This document shows, piece by piece, positions 47,785 through 58,485 of a DNA stretch of 64,000 nucleotides. This DNA is from Thermohalobaculum sediminis (GTDB lineage: Bacteria; Pseudomonadota; Alphaproteobacteria; Rhodobacterales; Rhodobacteraceae): NCBI RefSeq assembly GCF_023487995.1, contig NZ_JAMFKN010000006.1, positions 62,001 through 126,000 of the forward strand, given 5' to 3'. The notes beneath the pieces were generated by a model. That model saw only the letters and a program-made list of their open reading frames with translations, was not told the DNA's origin and did no database searches. Every line of letters starts with the position of its first letter. Position 1 is the first letter of the stretch. Position numbers and translations under genes: made by a program.

Positions 47785-49041
47785 TCAGCGGAGCGCGCGG
47801 CCGCGGATGATCGCGTCGGCGCCGAAGCGGGCGCGAATCTGGTCGGTCGCGCGCTCGGCGCGACCGGCGGGGGTCTCGGGGGATCCGAAGAGCGCGTCGG
47901 GCGCGTACGGCACGTCCGCCTCCAGCGCACCGAGGCCCACCCCGAGCAGCCGGAAGGGTGCGCCCCCCATGGCGCCCTGCAGCAGCGGCTCGGCGGCGCG
48001 GAAGATCGTCTCGGCGAGGTTCGTAGCCGACTCGAGCCGCGTCTGGCGGGTGATCTGGCGGAAGTCGGCGGCCTTGAGCTTGAGCGTCACGCCGCGCCCG
48101 ACGATCCGTCTCGACTTCGCCCGGTCCGAGGTCCGCAGCGCGAGGCGCCACAGATGGCCGATCAGCATGTCCAAGTCGCGGACGTCTTCGTCGAAGGTGA
48201 TCTCGGAGGAGATGCTCCTGGGTGGCTCGTGGGGGTTCACGCGGCGGTGGTCGATTCCCTGGGCGAGTTCCCACAGCCGCCGCCCGACGCTGCCGTGGCG
48301 GGCGACCAGCGTCGCGGGGTCGGCGTTCGCGAGATCAGCGTTCGTCCGCAGCCCGTCGGCCTCGAGCCGGGCGGCCATGGCGGCGCCGACCCCCCAGATC
48401 GTCCGCACCGGGCGCGGCGCGAGGAAGGCGCGGGCCTCGGCCCGGCCGATCACCGCGAAGCCGCGCGGCTTGTCGAGGTCGGAGGCGAGCTTGGCCAGAT
48501 ACTTGTTGTGGCTGAGCCCGACCGAGACGGTGACGCCCAGCTCGTCCTCGATCCGCCGCGCGAGGCGGGCCATCGAGAGCGCGGGCGGAGCGCCGAGCAG
48601 CCGCTCGGTCCCCGCGAGGTCGAGGAACGCCTCGTCGAGCGAGAGCGGCTCGACCAGCGGCGTCAGCGCCTCCATCCGGGCGCGGATCTCGCGGCTCACG
48701 GCGGCGTAGAGCTCCATCCGAGGCCGCACCACCACCGCGTCGGGGCAGAGTTCGAGCGCGCGGAACATCGGCATGGCCGACCGAACCCCGGCGATCCGGG
48801 CGATGTAGCAGCAGGTCGAGACAACACCCCGCCGCCCCCCGCCGACGATCACGGGGAGGTCGGCGAGGGCGGGGTCCTCGCGCTTCTCGACCGAGGCATA
48901 GAAGGCGTCGCAGTCGAGATGGGCGACCGAAAGCGACCCGAGTTCGGCATGCGCAAGCATCCGCCGCCGCCCGCAGGCCGGGCAGCGCGGGCCGGGGGCG
49001 TGGTCGAACCAGGTCAGACAGTCGCGGCAGAGGGCCTCCAT
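47785..49041 (-). CDS. dinB: DNA polymerase IV (Y family) with N-terminal zinc-ribbon
   Basis: A 418-residue translesion polymerase. The palm begins HLDCDAFYASVE with metal ligand Asp43, continues GVVSTCCYIAR, and contains the second catalytic motif LSLDEAFLD; little-finger sequence follows to about 380. Before the palm, Cys5, Cys8, Cys20 and Cys23 (CRDC ... CPAC) form a putative zinc-ribbon absent from E. coli DinB but familiar in Rhodobacterales. ATG 49041 is chosen because it includes that ribbon. No SOS box of the alphaproteobacterial GTTC-N7-GTTC type was found upstream by eye. Confidence 0.93.
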   Translation of the reverse strand: MEALCRDCLTWFDHAPGPRCPACGRRRMLAHAELGSLSVAHLDCDAFYASVEKREDPALADLPVIVGGGRRGVVSTCCYIARIAGVRSAMPMFRALELCPDAVVVRPRMELYAAVSREIRARMEALTPLVEPLSLDEAFLDLAGTERLLGAPPALSMARLARRIEDELGVTVSVGLSHNKYLAKLASDLDKPRGFAVIGRAEARAFLAPRPVRTIWGVGAAMAARLEADGLRTNADLANADPATLVARHGSVGRRLWELAQGIDHRRVNPHEPPRSISSEITFDEDVRDLDMLIGHLWRLALRTSDRAKSRRIVGRGVTLKLKAADFRQITRQTRLESATNLAETIFRAAEPLLQGAMGGAPFRLLGVGLGALEADVPYAPDALFGSPETPAGRAERATDQIRARFGADAIIRGRALR

Positions 49042-49477
49042 GGGCGGGACGTTAGCAGGTTGGGGGGTGAGGCGGGAGAGCCCCTGCCTGCCGATCCGGT
49101 CGCCGGGGATGCGAGGGGCCGACCTCGCCGATCGGCACGACGCCTTGGGCTTTGCCACGGCGACGCCGGGTATGCCGGTCACCGCCGCGGGGGCGGTGCT
49201 GCCGGCCGCTGTCGCGGATGGGGGCGGTCGCGGACTGCGCTCCCGCACCATACTGGCTTCGCGCGAAGCCCGGCGGCGCGGTCCGGCGCGGGAGCCCGCG
49301 GATGGACCGGGTCTGCGCCGCGGATGAGATCGTGGCGCGCGGGCCGCCCGGACCGCGCCCGAACGGGGCATGAGTTCCGGCGGGCGCGAGGGCCGCTTCC
49401 GCTCGCACGCTTGCGCCAGCCGGCCCTTCTGGTCGAAGGCCATCAGGACGCGTCGCGCTGCCCGAGGGGAAGTGAGT
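49042..49477. other. Gene-free stretch between dinB and pyrF
   Basis: 436 GC-rich bases upstream of dinB and downstream of pyrF. Open frames here lack ribosome-binding sites and family sequence. It should contain the dinB promoter; none was recognised. Confidence 0.5.
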
Positions 49478-50176
49478 TCAGGCGATCTGGGCCAGGATGG
49501 CCTCGGCCGCGGCGCGTGGCTCGGGGGCGGCCCAGACCGGGCGGCCGACGACGATGTGGTCGGCCCCGGCGGCCAGCGCCGCGGCGGGGGTGGCGATGCG
49601 CTTCTGGTCACCCGCGTCGGCGCCGGCGGGGCGCACGCCGGGGGTGACGATCAGGCGACCTGCGGCTTCGGGCAGGGCGCGGATCAGGGCTGCTTCTTGC
49701 GGGCTCGCGATCACCCCGTCGGCGCCGGCGGCGAGTGCGCGGCGGGCGCGCTCGACGGTGAGCCCGGTGATGTCGCCCGGGCGGATCAGCATCTCGTCGA
49801 GGTCGCCGCGGTCGAGCGAGGTGAGCACGGTGACGGCGAGGATGCGGGTGGGCGCCCGTCCGCGGCCCTTTACGGCTGCGCGCACCACGTGGGGGTCGCC
49901 ATGGACGGTGAGAAAGTCGAGTTCGAAGGCCGACAGCCCCCGCACGGCCGCCTCGACGGTCGCGCCGATGTCGAACAGCTTGAGGTCGAGGAAGACGCGC
50001 TTGCCGCGGGACTTGAGCTCGGAGGCCAGCGCGAGGCCGCCGCCCGTCAGCATCCCGAGGCCGATCTTGTAGAACGAGACGGCATCGCCCAGTTGGTCGG
50101 CCATTGCCTCGCCGGCCAGCGCGTTCGGCAGGTCGAGGGCGACGATCAGGCGGTCGTCGTTGGTGCGCTCGGGCAT
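49478..50176 (-). CDS. pyrF: Orotidine 5'-phosphate decarboxylase
   Basis: A 232-residue TIM-barrel enzyme making UMP from OMP in pyrimidine synthesis. The catalytic motif DLKLFDI (Asp64, Lys66, Asp69) is present, as are the opening LIVALDLPNA, the VHGDPHVV segment and the phosphate-binding VTPGVRP and IVVGRP. Start at 50176 gives family length. Confidence 0.96.
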   Translation of the reverse strand: MPERTNDDRLIVALDLPNALAGEAMADQLGDAVSFYKIGLGMLTGGGLALASELKSRGKRVFLDLKLFDIGATVEAAVRGLSAFELDFLTVHGDPHVVRAAVKGRGRAPTRILAVTVLTSLDRGDLDEMLIRPGDITGLTVERARRALAAGADGVIASPQEAALIRALPEAAGRLIVTPGVRPAGADAGDQKRIATPAAALAAGADHIVVGRPVWAAPEPRAAAEAILAQIA

Positions 50177-50242
50177 GCTGTCCTCCCCTTCGGAGCAGGA
50201 CGCTTCATGCCAGCCCGGGGGCCGGGGCGCAATGCGTCGCGG

Positions 50243-50920
50243 TCAGTCGGCGTCGAGCGGCACGACCCAGCGCAGGCCGATGCCGGTTCCCCGGCCCCAG
50301 ACGACGCGGAGGTCGCCGATGTCCTCGGCCTCGTAGATCTTCAGCTTGAGCTTCCGGTCCGGTTCCCTGTCGTCGTCCGGCACGTTCCCGGCGCGGAGGA
50401 TGGCCTCGTTCCCGGCGTCGGCGCACGGTCCCGGCCCCTCGCATCCGGGCGGGTCGAGGTCGGCGGGGAGCGGAGGGGCGCAGCGCCCCAGGGCCTCACC
50501 TACCGCCTCGCAGGGCTCGAACACTGCCCTAACCGTCGGCGTGGCGGGGAGGGGAGTGCCGGCGTCGCTGGGTGGCGTGTCGAGCGATGCCGCCTCGAGC
50601 GCAAGGGCCGTGGCGGGCGCAAGGGTCAGCTGGACCGCTATACGGGGCATGGCAGGTGCAAGCGGCGAGGGCGTGGGAAGGAGGGCGGCCGGCGGCGCAA
50701 CCGCCTGCCAGGCGGGCAGCGCGAGAGCCGAGGGCGTCTTGCCGCCGATCTCGGCGCGGTTCAGGCTCGCCACCACCGCAGGCGTGGGAAGGACGATGCC
50801 GCGCAGTGTCGGCGCGCCCGCGTCCTGCGTCGCGGCGCATCCAGCGAGGAGGGCCGGTGCAAGCACCAGCACCTGCAGGGTGCGGCGCGCTGATCGTGAC
50901 GGTCGGGCGGTTGATCGCAT
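50243..50920 (-). CDS. Putative lipoprotein (225 aa)
   Basis: Not recognised as a family. The N-terminus is a lipoprotein signal: RRTLQVLVLAPALLAGCAA, with lipobox L-A-G-C at about residues 25-28, so the mature protein starts at the Cys and is membrane-anchored. The central part is Ala/Pro-rich, and the C-terminal 50 residues (KLKLKIYEAEDIGDLRVVWG) look folded. ATG 50920 is chosen because the signal starts there. Divergent from clpB, 66 bases upstream of pyrF on the same strand. Confidence 0.65.
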   Translation of the reverse strand: MRSTARPSRSARRTLQVLVLAPALLAGCAATQDAGAPTLRGIVLPTPAVVASLNRAEIGGKTPSALALPAWQAVAPPAALLPTPSPLAPAMPRIAVQLTLAPATALALEAASLDTPPSDAGTPLPATPTVRAVFEPCEAVGEALGRCAPPLPADLDPPGCEGPGPCADAGNEAILRAGNVPDDDREPDRKLKLKIYEAEDIGDLRVVWGRGTGIGLRWVVPLDAD

Positions 50921-51089
50921 GGCGGCCCCACGGGCTTCCGGCGCTCTGCACAACTTAAACGCGAAAGTGAGTCGAGGCGTTCCCAAAGCGTTGCGCGCGC
51001 GCCATGTCGCACCCTGCCTCTGCCATCGCGCCCCGCGGCGCGGACACGTCCGCAGGCCGGCGCGGCGGCGGTGCTGCGACATGCCGCGG

Positions 51090-51118
51090 CTTGCACAGGC
51101 GTTGCACATTCACCACAT
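51090..51118 (+). promoter_or_regulatory. Possible heat-shock (RpoH) promoter of clpB
   Basis: CTTGCAC at 51090-51096 and CCACAT at 51113-51118 resemble alphaproteobacterial RpoH boxes, about 95 bases before clpB. The 16-base gap is at the long end, so this is tentative. Confidence 0.35.
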
Positions 51119-51214
51119 CGGATCGGCGGGCAGGCTTCGGATGCCCAGCGAGCGAGGCGAGGCCGGGCGGGCCGATAACGGGCGCCGGGCGGATCGTGCC
51201 AGAGGGAGCAGTGC

Positions 51215-53824
<2,610 letters not shown>

Positions 53825-53847
53825 CGGCGAAGGCCAGAGCGACGGCG

Positions 53848-53877
53848 AGGCCCCGGGAGGCGATCCCGGGGCCTTTT
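53848..53877 (+). terminator. Intrinsic terminator of clpB
   Basis: A perfect 11-bp stem (AGGCCCCGGGA at 53848-53858, complement 53864-53874) with loop GGCGA runs directly into TTTT (53874-53877). Confidence 0.85.
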
Positions 53878-53949
53878 CCGTCGCTTTTAGGCGCCGCCGC
53901 CCCGGCCCTGAGCCGGGGCCTCGTGATGCCGGGCGCGAGCTTCGAAAGC

Positions 53950-53983
53950 CCCCGGGTCAAGTCCGGGGCAGTGGGGTGGGGGC
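53950..53983. repeat. GC-rich intergenic repeat, copy 2
   Basis: Contains CCCCGGGTCAAGTCCGGGG and then CAGTGGGGTGGGGG, closely matching the stretch at 32983-33004. A further small palindrome lies just upstream (53901-53920). Dispersed intergenic palindrome family. Confidence 0.5.
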
Positions 53984-54019
53984 GCTTCCCGAGCGGCGGT
54001 CCCGGGCGCGAGCGCCCGA

Positions 54020-55315
54020 TCACATCCGGTCGCGCAGCGAATACCACGTCATCGCGAGCGCGAGCAGCGGCGCGCGGAACCAGTCGCCGCCGGGGAAGGC
54101 GGGGATGGGGAGGCGTGCCATCACGTCCCAGCGCTCCATCTGGCCCGCGATCGCCTCGGCGGCGATCTGCCCGCCCATGGTCGCCATGTGGATGCCCGAG
54201 CCCGACCAGCCGGAGACGGCGAGGGTCTGCGCGTCGATGCGCTGGAAGGCCGGCATCCGGGGCGCGGTGATGGCGAGCGTGCCGCCCCAGGCATGGGTGA
54301 GCTTCACGCCGGAAAGCTGCGGGAAGATCTCGAGCATCTTCGAGCGGACGAGCCCCGCGATGTCGGCGGGGAAGCGCGCGCCATAGCTCTCACCCCCGCC
54401 CCACAGCAGCCGGTGATCCGGGGTCATGCGGTAGTAGTTGAGCACGAATTTCGTGTCCGAGACGCAGAACGGCCCCTTGATGATCTCTTGCGCGCGCGCC
54501 TTGCCCAGCGGCTCGGTGACGGCGATGAAGTTGTTGATGGGCATCGAGCGCGCCTGCACGGCCGGGACCAGCCCGTCGAGATAGCCGTTCATGGCAAGGA
54601 TGACGTGATCGGCCGACACCGCGCCTTGGGCGGTCTCGACCCGGCCCGGGCTCACGCGGGTCACGCGGCTCTGCTCGAAGATGCGCGCCCCTGCCGCCGC
54701 CGCGGCGCGGCCCAGTCCCAGCGCGAGGCGCAGCGGGTGGAGATGGGCGTAGAGCCCCTCGTGCAGCCCGCCATGATAGCGTTGGGTGCCGAGCCAGTCG
54801 CCCATCGCCTCACGCGGGATGACGGTCAGGTCGTCGCGGCCGTAGTGGCGGGCGACGTGCTCGGCGTAGTTCGCAATCTCGGCGGCGTGGTCGGACTTCC
54901 ACGCGGCCTCCATGCCGCCGTCGGTCAGGTCGCAGTCGATGGCATGGCGGGCGATAAGGTCGCGCACTAGCCGGTTGGCCGCGAGCGCGATGCCCCAGAC
55001 CTTGCGCGCGTCGTCGCGGCCGATCTTCGCTTCATAGACGCGTATGTCGGCGCGCGGCCCGGTGCCGAGTTGGCCCCCGTTGCGCCCCGAGGCGCCCCAG
55101 CCGATGCGGTTGGCTTCGACGAGGGCGACCGAGAAGCCCCGTTCCGCCAGGTGCAGCGCCGCCGAGAGCCCCGCATAGCCGCCGCCGACCACGCAGACAT
55201 CGGCGCGGCTCTCGCCCGCAAGGGACGGGTGGTCGGGCATCTCCCCGGCCGTGTCGGTATACCAGCTTGACGGGTGCCGGCCGGGGGTGTCGTTCGCGGT
55301 GAGGTAGCCGGCCAT
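54020..55315 (-). CDS. puuB: Gamma-glutamylputrescine oxidase-like FAD oxidoreductase
   Basis: A 431-residue DAO-fold flavoenzyme. The FAD-binding motif GGGYAGLSAALHLAERG starts at residue 44, and RIGWGASGRNGGQL and the C-terminal GWSGSGIHMATMGGQ are typical of PuuB-like oxidases. PuuB oxidises gamma-glutamylputrescine to gamma-glutamyl-aminobutyraldehyde with release of ammonia. It lies ten bases after the aminotransferase gene and near puuA and speB, which supports the polyamine assignment over a generic amine oxidase. Confidence 0.88.
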   Translation of the reverse strand: MAGYLTANDTPGRHPSSWYTDTAGEMPDHPSLAGESRADVCVVGGGYAGLSAALHLAERGFSVALVEANRIGWGASGRNGGQLGTGPRADIRVYEAKIGRDDARKVWGIALAANRLVRDLIARHAIDCDLTDGGMEAAWKSDHAAEIANYAEHVARHYGRDDLTVIPREAMGDWLGTQRYHGGLHEGLYAHLHPLRLALGLGRAAAAAGARIFEQSRVTRVSPGRVETAQGAVSADHVILAMNGYLDGLVPAVQARSMPINNFIAVTEPLGKARAQEIIKGPFCVSDTKFVLNYYRMTPDHRLLWGGGESYGARFPADIAGLVRSKMLEIFPQLSGVKLTHAWGGTLAITAPRMPAFQRIDAQTLAVSGWSGSGIHMATMGGQIAAEAIAGQMERWDVMARLPIPAFPGGDWFRAPLLALAMTWYSLRDRM

Positions 55316-55325
55316 GGCGCGGCCT

Positions 55326-56720
55326 TCAGAGGGCGCCCTCGCGGGTCAGCGCGTCGGCAAGGTCGTCGAAGGTCTTGCGCGCGCGGGCGACCAGCTCGTC
55401 GCATTCCTCGCGGGTGATGACGAGGGGCGGCGCGATCACCATGGTGTCGCCCACCGCGCGCATCACGAGGCCGTTGCCGACCGAGAGGTTGCGGCAGCGC
55501 GTGCCGGTGGTGCCAGGGTTCGCGAAGCGCTCCATCGGCTCCTTGCGGCGCACGATCTCGGCCGCACCGATCAGGCCGCGCATGCGGGTCTCGCCGATCA
55601 GCGGGTGGTCGGACAGCGTCGCCCATTTGCGCTGGAGGTAGGGGCCGATGTCGTCGCGCACCCGCTCGACCAGCTTCTCCTCGCGCATGATGCGCAGGTT
55701 GGCGAGGCCGGCGGCGCAGGCGGCGGGGTGCCCGGAATAGGTATAGCCGTGGTAGAACTCGCCCGCCTTGGCCATCACCACCTCGGCGACGCGGTCCGAG
55801 ATGAACACGCCGCCCATGGGCACGTAGCCCGAGGTCATGGCCTTGGCGATCGACATGAGGTCGGGCTTGATCTGGAACGTGTCCGAGCCGAACCAGTTGC
55901 CGGTGCGGCCAAAGCCGCAGATGACCTCGTCGGCGACCAGCAGGATGTCGTGCTCGCGGCAGATGCGGCTGACTTCCGGCCAGTAGCTCTCGGGCGGGAT
56001 GACGACGCCGCCGGCCCCCTGGATCGGCTCGGCGATGAAGGCCGCGATGTTGTCGGCGCCGACCTCGCGGATCTTGGCTTCCAGCTCGCGCGCTCGGGCG
56101 CGGCCGAACTCGTCGGGCGTCATGCCGGTGGCCTTGCCCTCGCCGAACCAGTAGGGCTGGCCGATGTGGTGGACGCCCTCGATCGGCAGTCCGGACTGGC
56201 CATGCATCGCCGACATGCCGCCGAAGGACGCGCCCACCACGGTCGAGCCGTGATAGCCGTTCCTGCGCGCGATGAACTGCTTCTTCGACGGCTTGCCCAT
56301 GCAGTCCCAGTAGACGCGCGCGAGGCGGAACACGGTGTCGTTCGATTCCGATCCGGAATTGGTGAAGAACACCCGGTTCATGTGCGCGGGCGCGACCGCC
56401 GTGACGGCTTCGGAGAACTCGGCGGCCGCGGGGTGGGTGCACTGGAAGAAGGTGTTGTAATAGGGCAGCTCGTGAAGCTGGCGGGTCACGGCCTCGACGA
56501 TCTCGGCGCGCCCGTAGCCGACGGCCACGCACCAGAGCCCGGCCATGCCGTCGAGGATGCGGTTGCCCTCGGAATCGCGCAGCCACACGCCCTCGGCCCC
56601 GGTGAACACGCGCGCGCCCTTGGCGTTCAGTTCGGCCGTGTCGGTGAAGGGGTGCCAGTGATGCGCCGCGTCCATCTTCTGGTAGTCGGCGGTCGAGCGC
56701 AGGTTGAGGGGCGCGGTCAT
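55326..56720 (-). CDS. spuC: Class III aminotransferase, putrescine/polyamine type (SpuC-like)
   Basis: A 464-residue PLP enzyme. The cofactor lysine is Lys293 in SIAKAMTSGYVPMG; other marks are FTNSGSESNDTV, GYHGSTV and EPIQGAGGVV. The sequence is close in outline to SpuC, the putrescine-pyruvate aminotransferase of Pseudomonas; related omega-transaminases cannot be excluded. It offers a second, transamination route next to the gamma-glutamyl pathway. A TTTGTGATCACAAA palindrome lies 50 bases upstream of the start. It is first of a two-gene unit with puuB. Confidence 0.88.
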   Translation of the reverse strand: MTAPLNLRSTADYQKMDAAHHWHPFTDTAELNAKGARVFTGAEGVWLRDSEGNRILDGMAGLWCVAVGYGRAEIVEAVTRQLHELPYYNTFFQCTHPAAAEFSEAVTAVAPAHMNRVFFTNSGSESNDTVFRLARVYWDCMGKPSKKQFIARRNGYHGSTVVGASFGGMSAMHGQSGLPIEGVHHIGQPYWFGEGKATGMTPDEFGRARARELEAKIREVGADNIAAFIAEPIQGAGGVVIPPESYWPEVSRICREHDILLVADEVICGFGRTGNWFGSDTFQIKPDLMSIAKAMTSGYVPMGGVFISDRVAEVVMAKAGEFYHGYTYSGHPAACAAGLANLRIMREEKLVERVRDDIGPYLQRKWATLSDHPLIGETRMRGLIGAAEIVRRKEPMERFANPGTTGTRCRNLSVGNGLVMRAVGDTMVIAPPLVITREECDELVARARKTFDDLADALTREGAL

Positions 56721-56770
56721 CTGGTCACCTCCGGGAAGGGCGGGAAAGCGGGGATTCGATTGCGGCGCAT

Positions 56771-56784
56771 TTTGTGATCACAAA
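56771..56784. promoter_or_regulatory. GntR operator 1 (upstream of spuC-puuB)
   Basis: TTTGTGATCACAAA, a perfect 14-base palindrome in the 73-base gap between the regulator gene and the aminotransferase gene. The same TTGTGATCACAA core recurs at 57480-57491. Confidence 0.8.
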
Positions 56785-56793
56785 TTCCCGGCG

Positions 56794-57447
56794 TCAAGCG
56801 GCGCCCTCGCGCACCAGCGCCGCACCCTGCTCGACGTCCGAGCGGATGGCGGCGGCGAGGCGGTCCGCGTCGCGGGCGGCCAGCGCCTCGAGCGCGGCCT
56901 CGTGGTAGTCGATGAGCGAGCCGGTGCCGATCCGGCCATAGACCCGCCGCATCACCGGCGAGGTCTGGAGCCAGACGCTCTCGACCAGCGCCATCAGCGC
57001 CGGGGCGTTGGCGCGGGCGTAAAGCAGGCTGTGAAACGCGTTGTTGGCCCGCACATAGCCCGCGGCGTCGCCGGCCTCGAGCCGTTCCTCGAGCCGGTCG
57101 TCGATGACGCGGAGCGCCGAAATGAGCGGCTTGTCCACGCCCGGCAGGGCGCGCACCGCCAGTTCCGGCTCGAGCAGCGAGCGGGCGCGGAACAATTCGT
57201 CCAGCGCCCCGGCGTCCGGCAGGGGAACCTGCACGCGGCCGGTGTCGGTCATCGCCAGCGCCCGTTCGGCCACCAGCCGCCGGACGGCCTCGCGCGCCGG
57301 GGTCATCGAGACGCCGAGCCCCTCGGCCACGCCGCGGAGCGTGAGCGAGGCGCCGGGCGCGAGCCCGCCTTCGAGGATCTGCGCCCTGAGCGCGCGGTAG
57401 ACCGCCTCGTGCGCCGGGACCTGTCCATCCAGCCTGGGGGCGTTCAT
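56794..57447 (-). CDS. GntR-family (FCD type) regulator of polyamine catabolism
   Basis: A 217-residue regulator with an N-terminal winged HTH (about residues 12-75: LTLRGVAEGLGVSMTPAREA) and a C-terminal helical FCD ligand domain (about 85-210) with metal-binding His candidates in ANNAFHSLLY and DYHEAAL. It sits between its two putative operators and between the two arms of the polyamine cluster, so it is probably the local repressor, induced by putrescine, agmatine or a glutamylated intermediate. Operator identity is inferred from the duplicated palindrome. Confidence 0.9.
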   Translation of the reverse strand: MNAPRLDGQVPAHEAVYRALRAQILEGGLAPGASLTLRGVAEGLGVSMTPAREAVRRLVAERALAMTDTGRVQVPLPDAGALDELFRARSLLEPELAVRALPGVDKPLISALRVIDDRLEERLEAGDAAGYVRANNAFHSLLYARANAPALMALVESVWLQTSPVMRRVYGRIGTGSLIDYHEAALEALAARDADRLAAAIRSDVEQGAALVREGAA

Positions 57448-57479
57448 CGGTCTCCTCGCCGCTTGATCTTCGGGCAAGT

Positions 57480-57491
57480 TTGTGATCACAA
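57480..57491. promoter_or_regulatory. GntR operator 2 (between the regulator gene and speB)
   Basis: TTGTGATCACAA, a perfect 12-base palindrome placed almost exactly midway between the divergent starts (32 bases from the regulator ATG, 31 from speB), suited to autoregulation and control of speB-puuA. Confidence 0.8.
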
Positions 57492-57522
57492 TCCGCGCCA
57501 ATGTCAAATGGCAGGTGCCCGG

Positions 57523-58485
57523 ATGTCCGACCCGTACCGCAAGGATTACGCCTTCCTCGCCAAGGATGCGAAGGCGGTCACGCATGACGAGATGATGTAT
57601 GCGGGAGCGCTGAGCTTCTGCCGCCGTCGCTATGCGCGCGACCTGGAGGGCGTCGACGTGGCGGTGATCGGCGTGCCCTTCGACACCTCGGTGACCAACC
57701 GTCCCGGCTGCCGCTTCGGGCCGCGCGCGGTGCGGGCGGCATCGTCCCAGCTTGCCTGGAGCCGGGCATGGCCCTCGCCCTTCGACCCGTTCGAGCGGAT
57801 GGCGGTGGTGGACTGGGGCGACGTGCAGTGGGACCCGGGCTATCCCGCGCAGGTGCCGGCGGCGATCGAGGCGGCGATCTCCCATGTCATTGGGCAGGGG
57901 ACGGCGGCGCTGGCGATCGGGGGCGATCACTTCGTGACCTACCCATCGCTGAAGGCACATGCGGCAAGACATGGCGCGCCCCTGTCGCTGATCCAGTTCG
58001 ACGCCCATTCCGACACCTGGGGCGCGAACGAGCGCGAGCGCATCGACCATGGCACGATGTTCCGCCGCGCGGTGGAGGAGGGGGTCCTCGACCCCGAACG
58101 CTCGATCCAGATCGGGCTCAGGACCACCAACGACGACCCGATGGGCTTCAACATCCGCGACGCGAACTGGGTGCACCGCCATGGACCCGAGGCGGTGGCC
58201 GCGGAAATCCGCAAGGTGGTGGGCGACCGGCCCTGTTATCTCACCTTCGACATCGACTGCCTCGACCCGGCCTTCGCGCCCGGCACCGGCACGCCGGTCT
58301 GCGGCGGGCTGAGCACCTGGCAGGCGAAGGAGGCGCTGAGGGCGCTTGACGGCATCGACCTCAAGGGCATGGACGTGGTCGAGGTCGCCCCCGCCTACGA
58401 CCATGCCGAAATCACCGCGCTCGCGGGCGCGACACTGGCGCTTGAGATGCTGTGTCTCTATGCGCGGACCCGAGGGATATCATGA
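57523..58485 (+). CDS. speB: Agmatinase (arginase-family ureohydrolase)
   Basis: A 320-residue manganese enzyme of the ureohydrolase family. The binuclear site is complete: His136 (GGDHF), Asp160, His162 and Asp164 (DAHSDTW), Asp243 and Asp245 (DIDCLDPAFAPGTGTP). Agmatinase cleaves agmatine to putrescine and urea; guanidinobutyrase is an alternative reading. Putrescine feeds the neighbouring genes and urea could feed the urease operon. ATG 57523 is preferred, with GCAGG seven bases upstream, over an in-frame ATG at 57508. The stop overlaps puuA by four bases (ATGA). Confidence 0.9.
   Translation: MSDPYRKDYAFLAKDAKAVTHDEMMYAGALSFCRRRYARDLEGVDVAVIGVPFDTSVTNRPGCRFGPRAVRAASSQLAWSRAWPSPFDPFERMAVVDWGDVQWDPGYPAQVPAAIEAAISHVIGQGTAALAIGGDHFVTYPSLKAHAARHGAPLSLIQFDAHSDTWGANERERIDHGTMFRRAVEEGVLDPERSIQIGLRTTNDDPMGFNIRDANWVHRHGPEAVAAEIRKVVGDRPCYLTFDIDCLDPAFAPGTGTPVCGGLSTWQAKEALRALDGIDLKGMDVVEVAPAYDHAEITALAGATLALEMLCLYARTRGIS

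Noticed and set aside
49360..49380. SOS box upstream of dinB (GAAC...GTTC)
   Set aside because: It is an inverted, not direct, GTTC arrangement and lies over 300 bases from the start; it does not fit the alphaproteobacterial LexA box.
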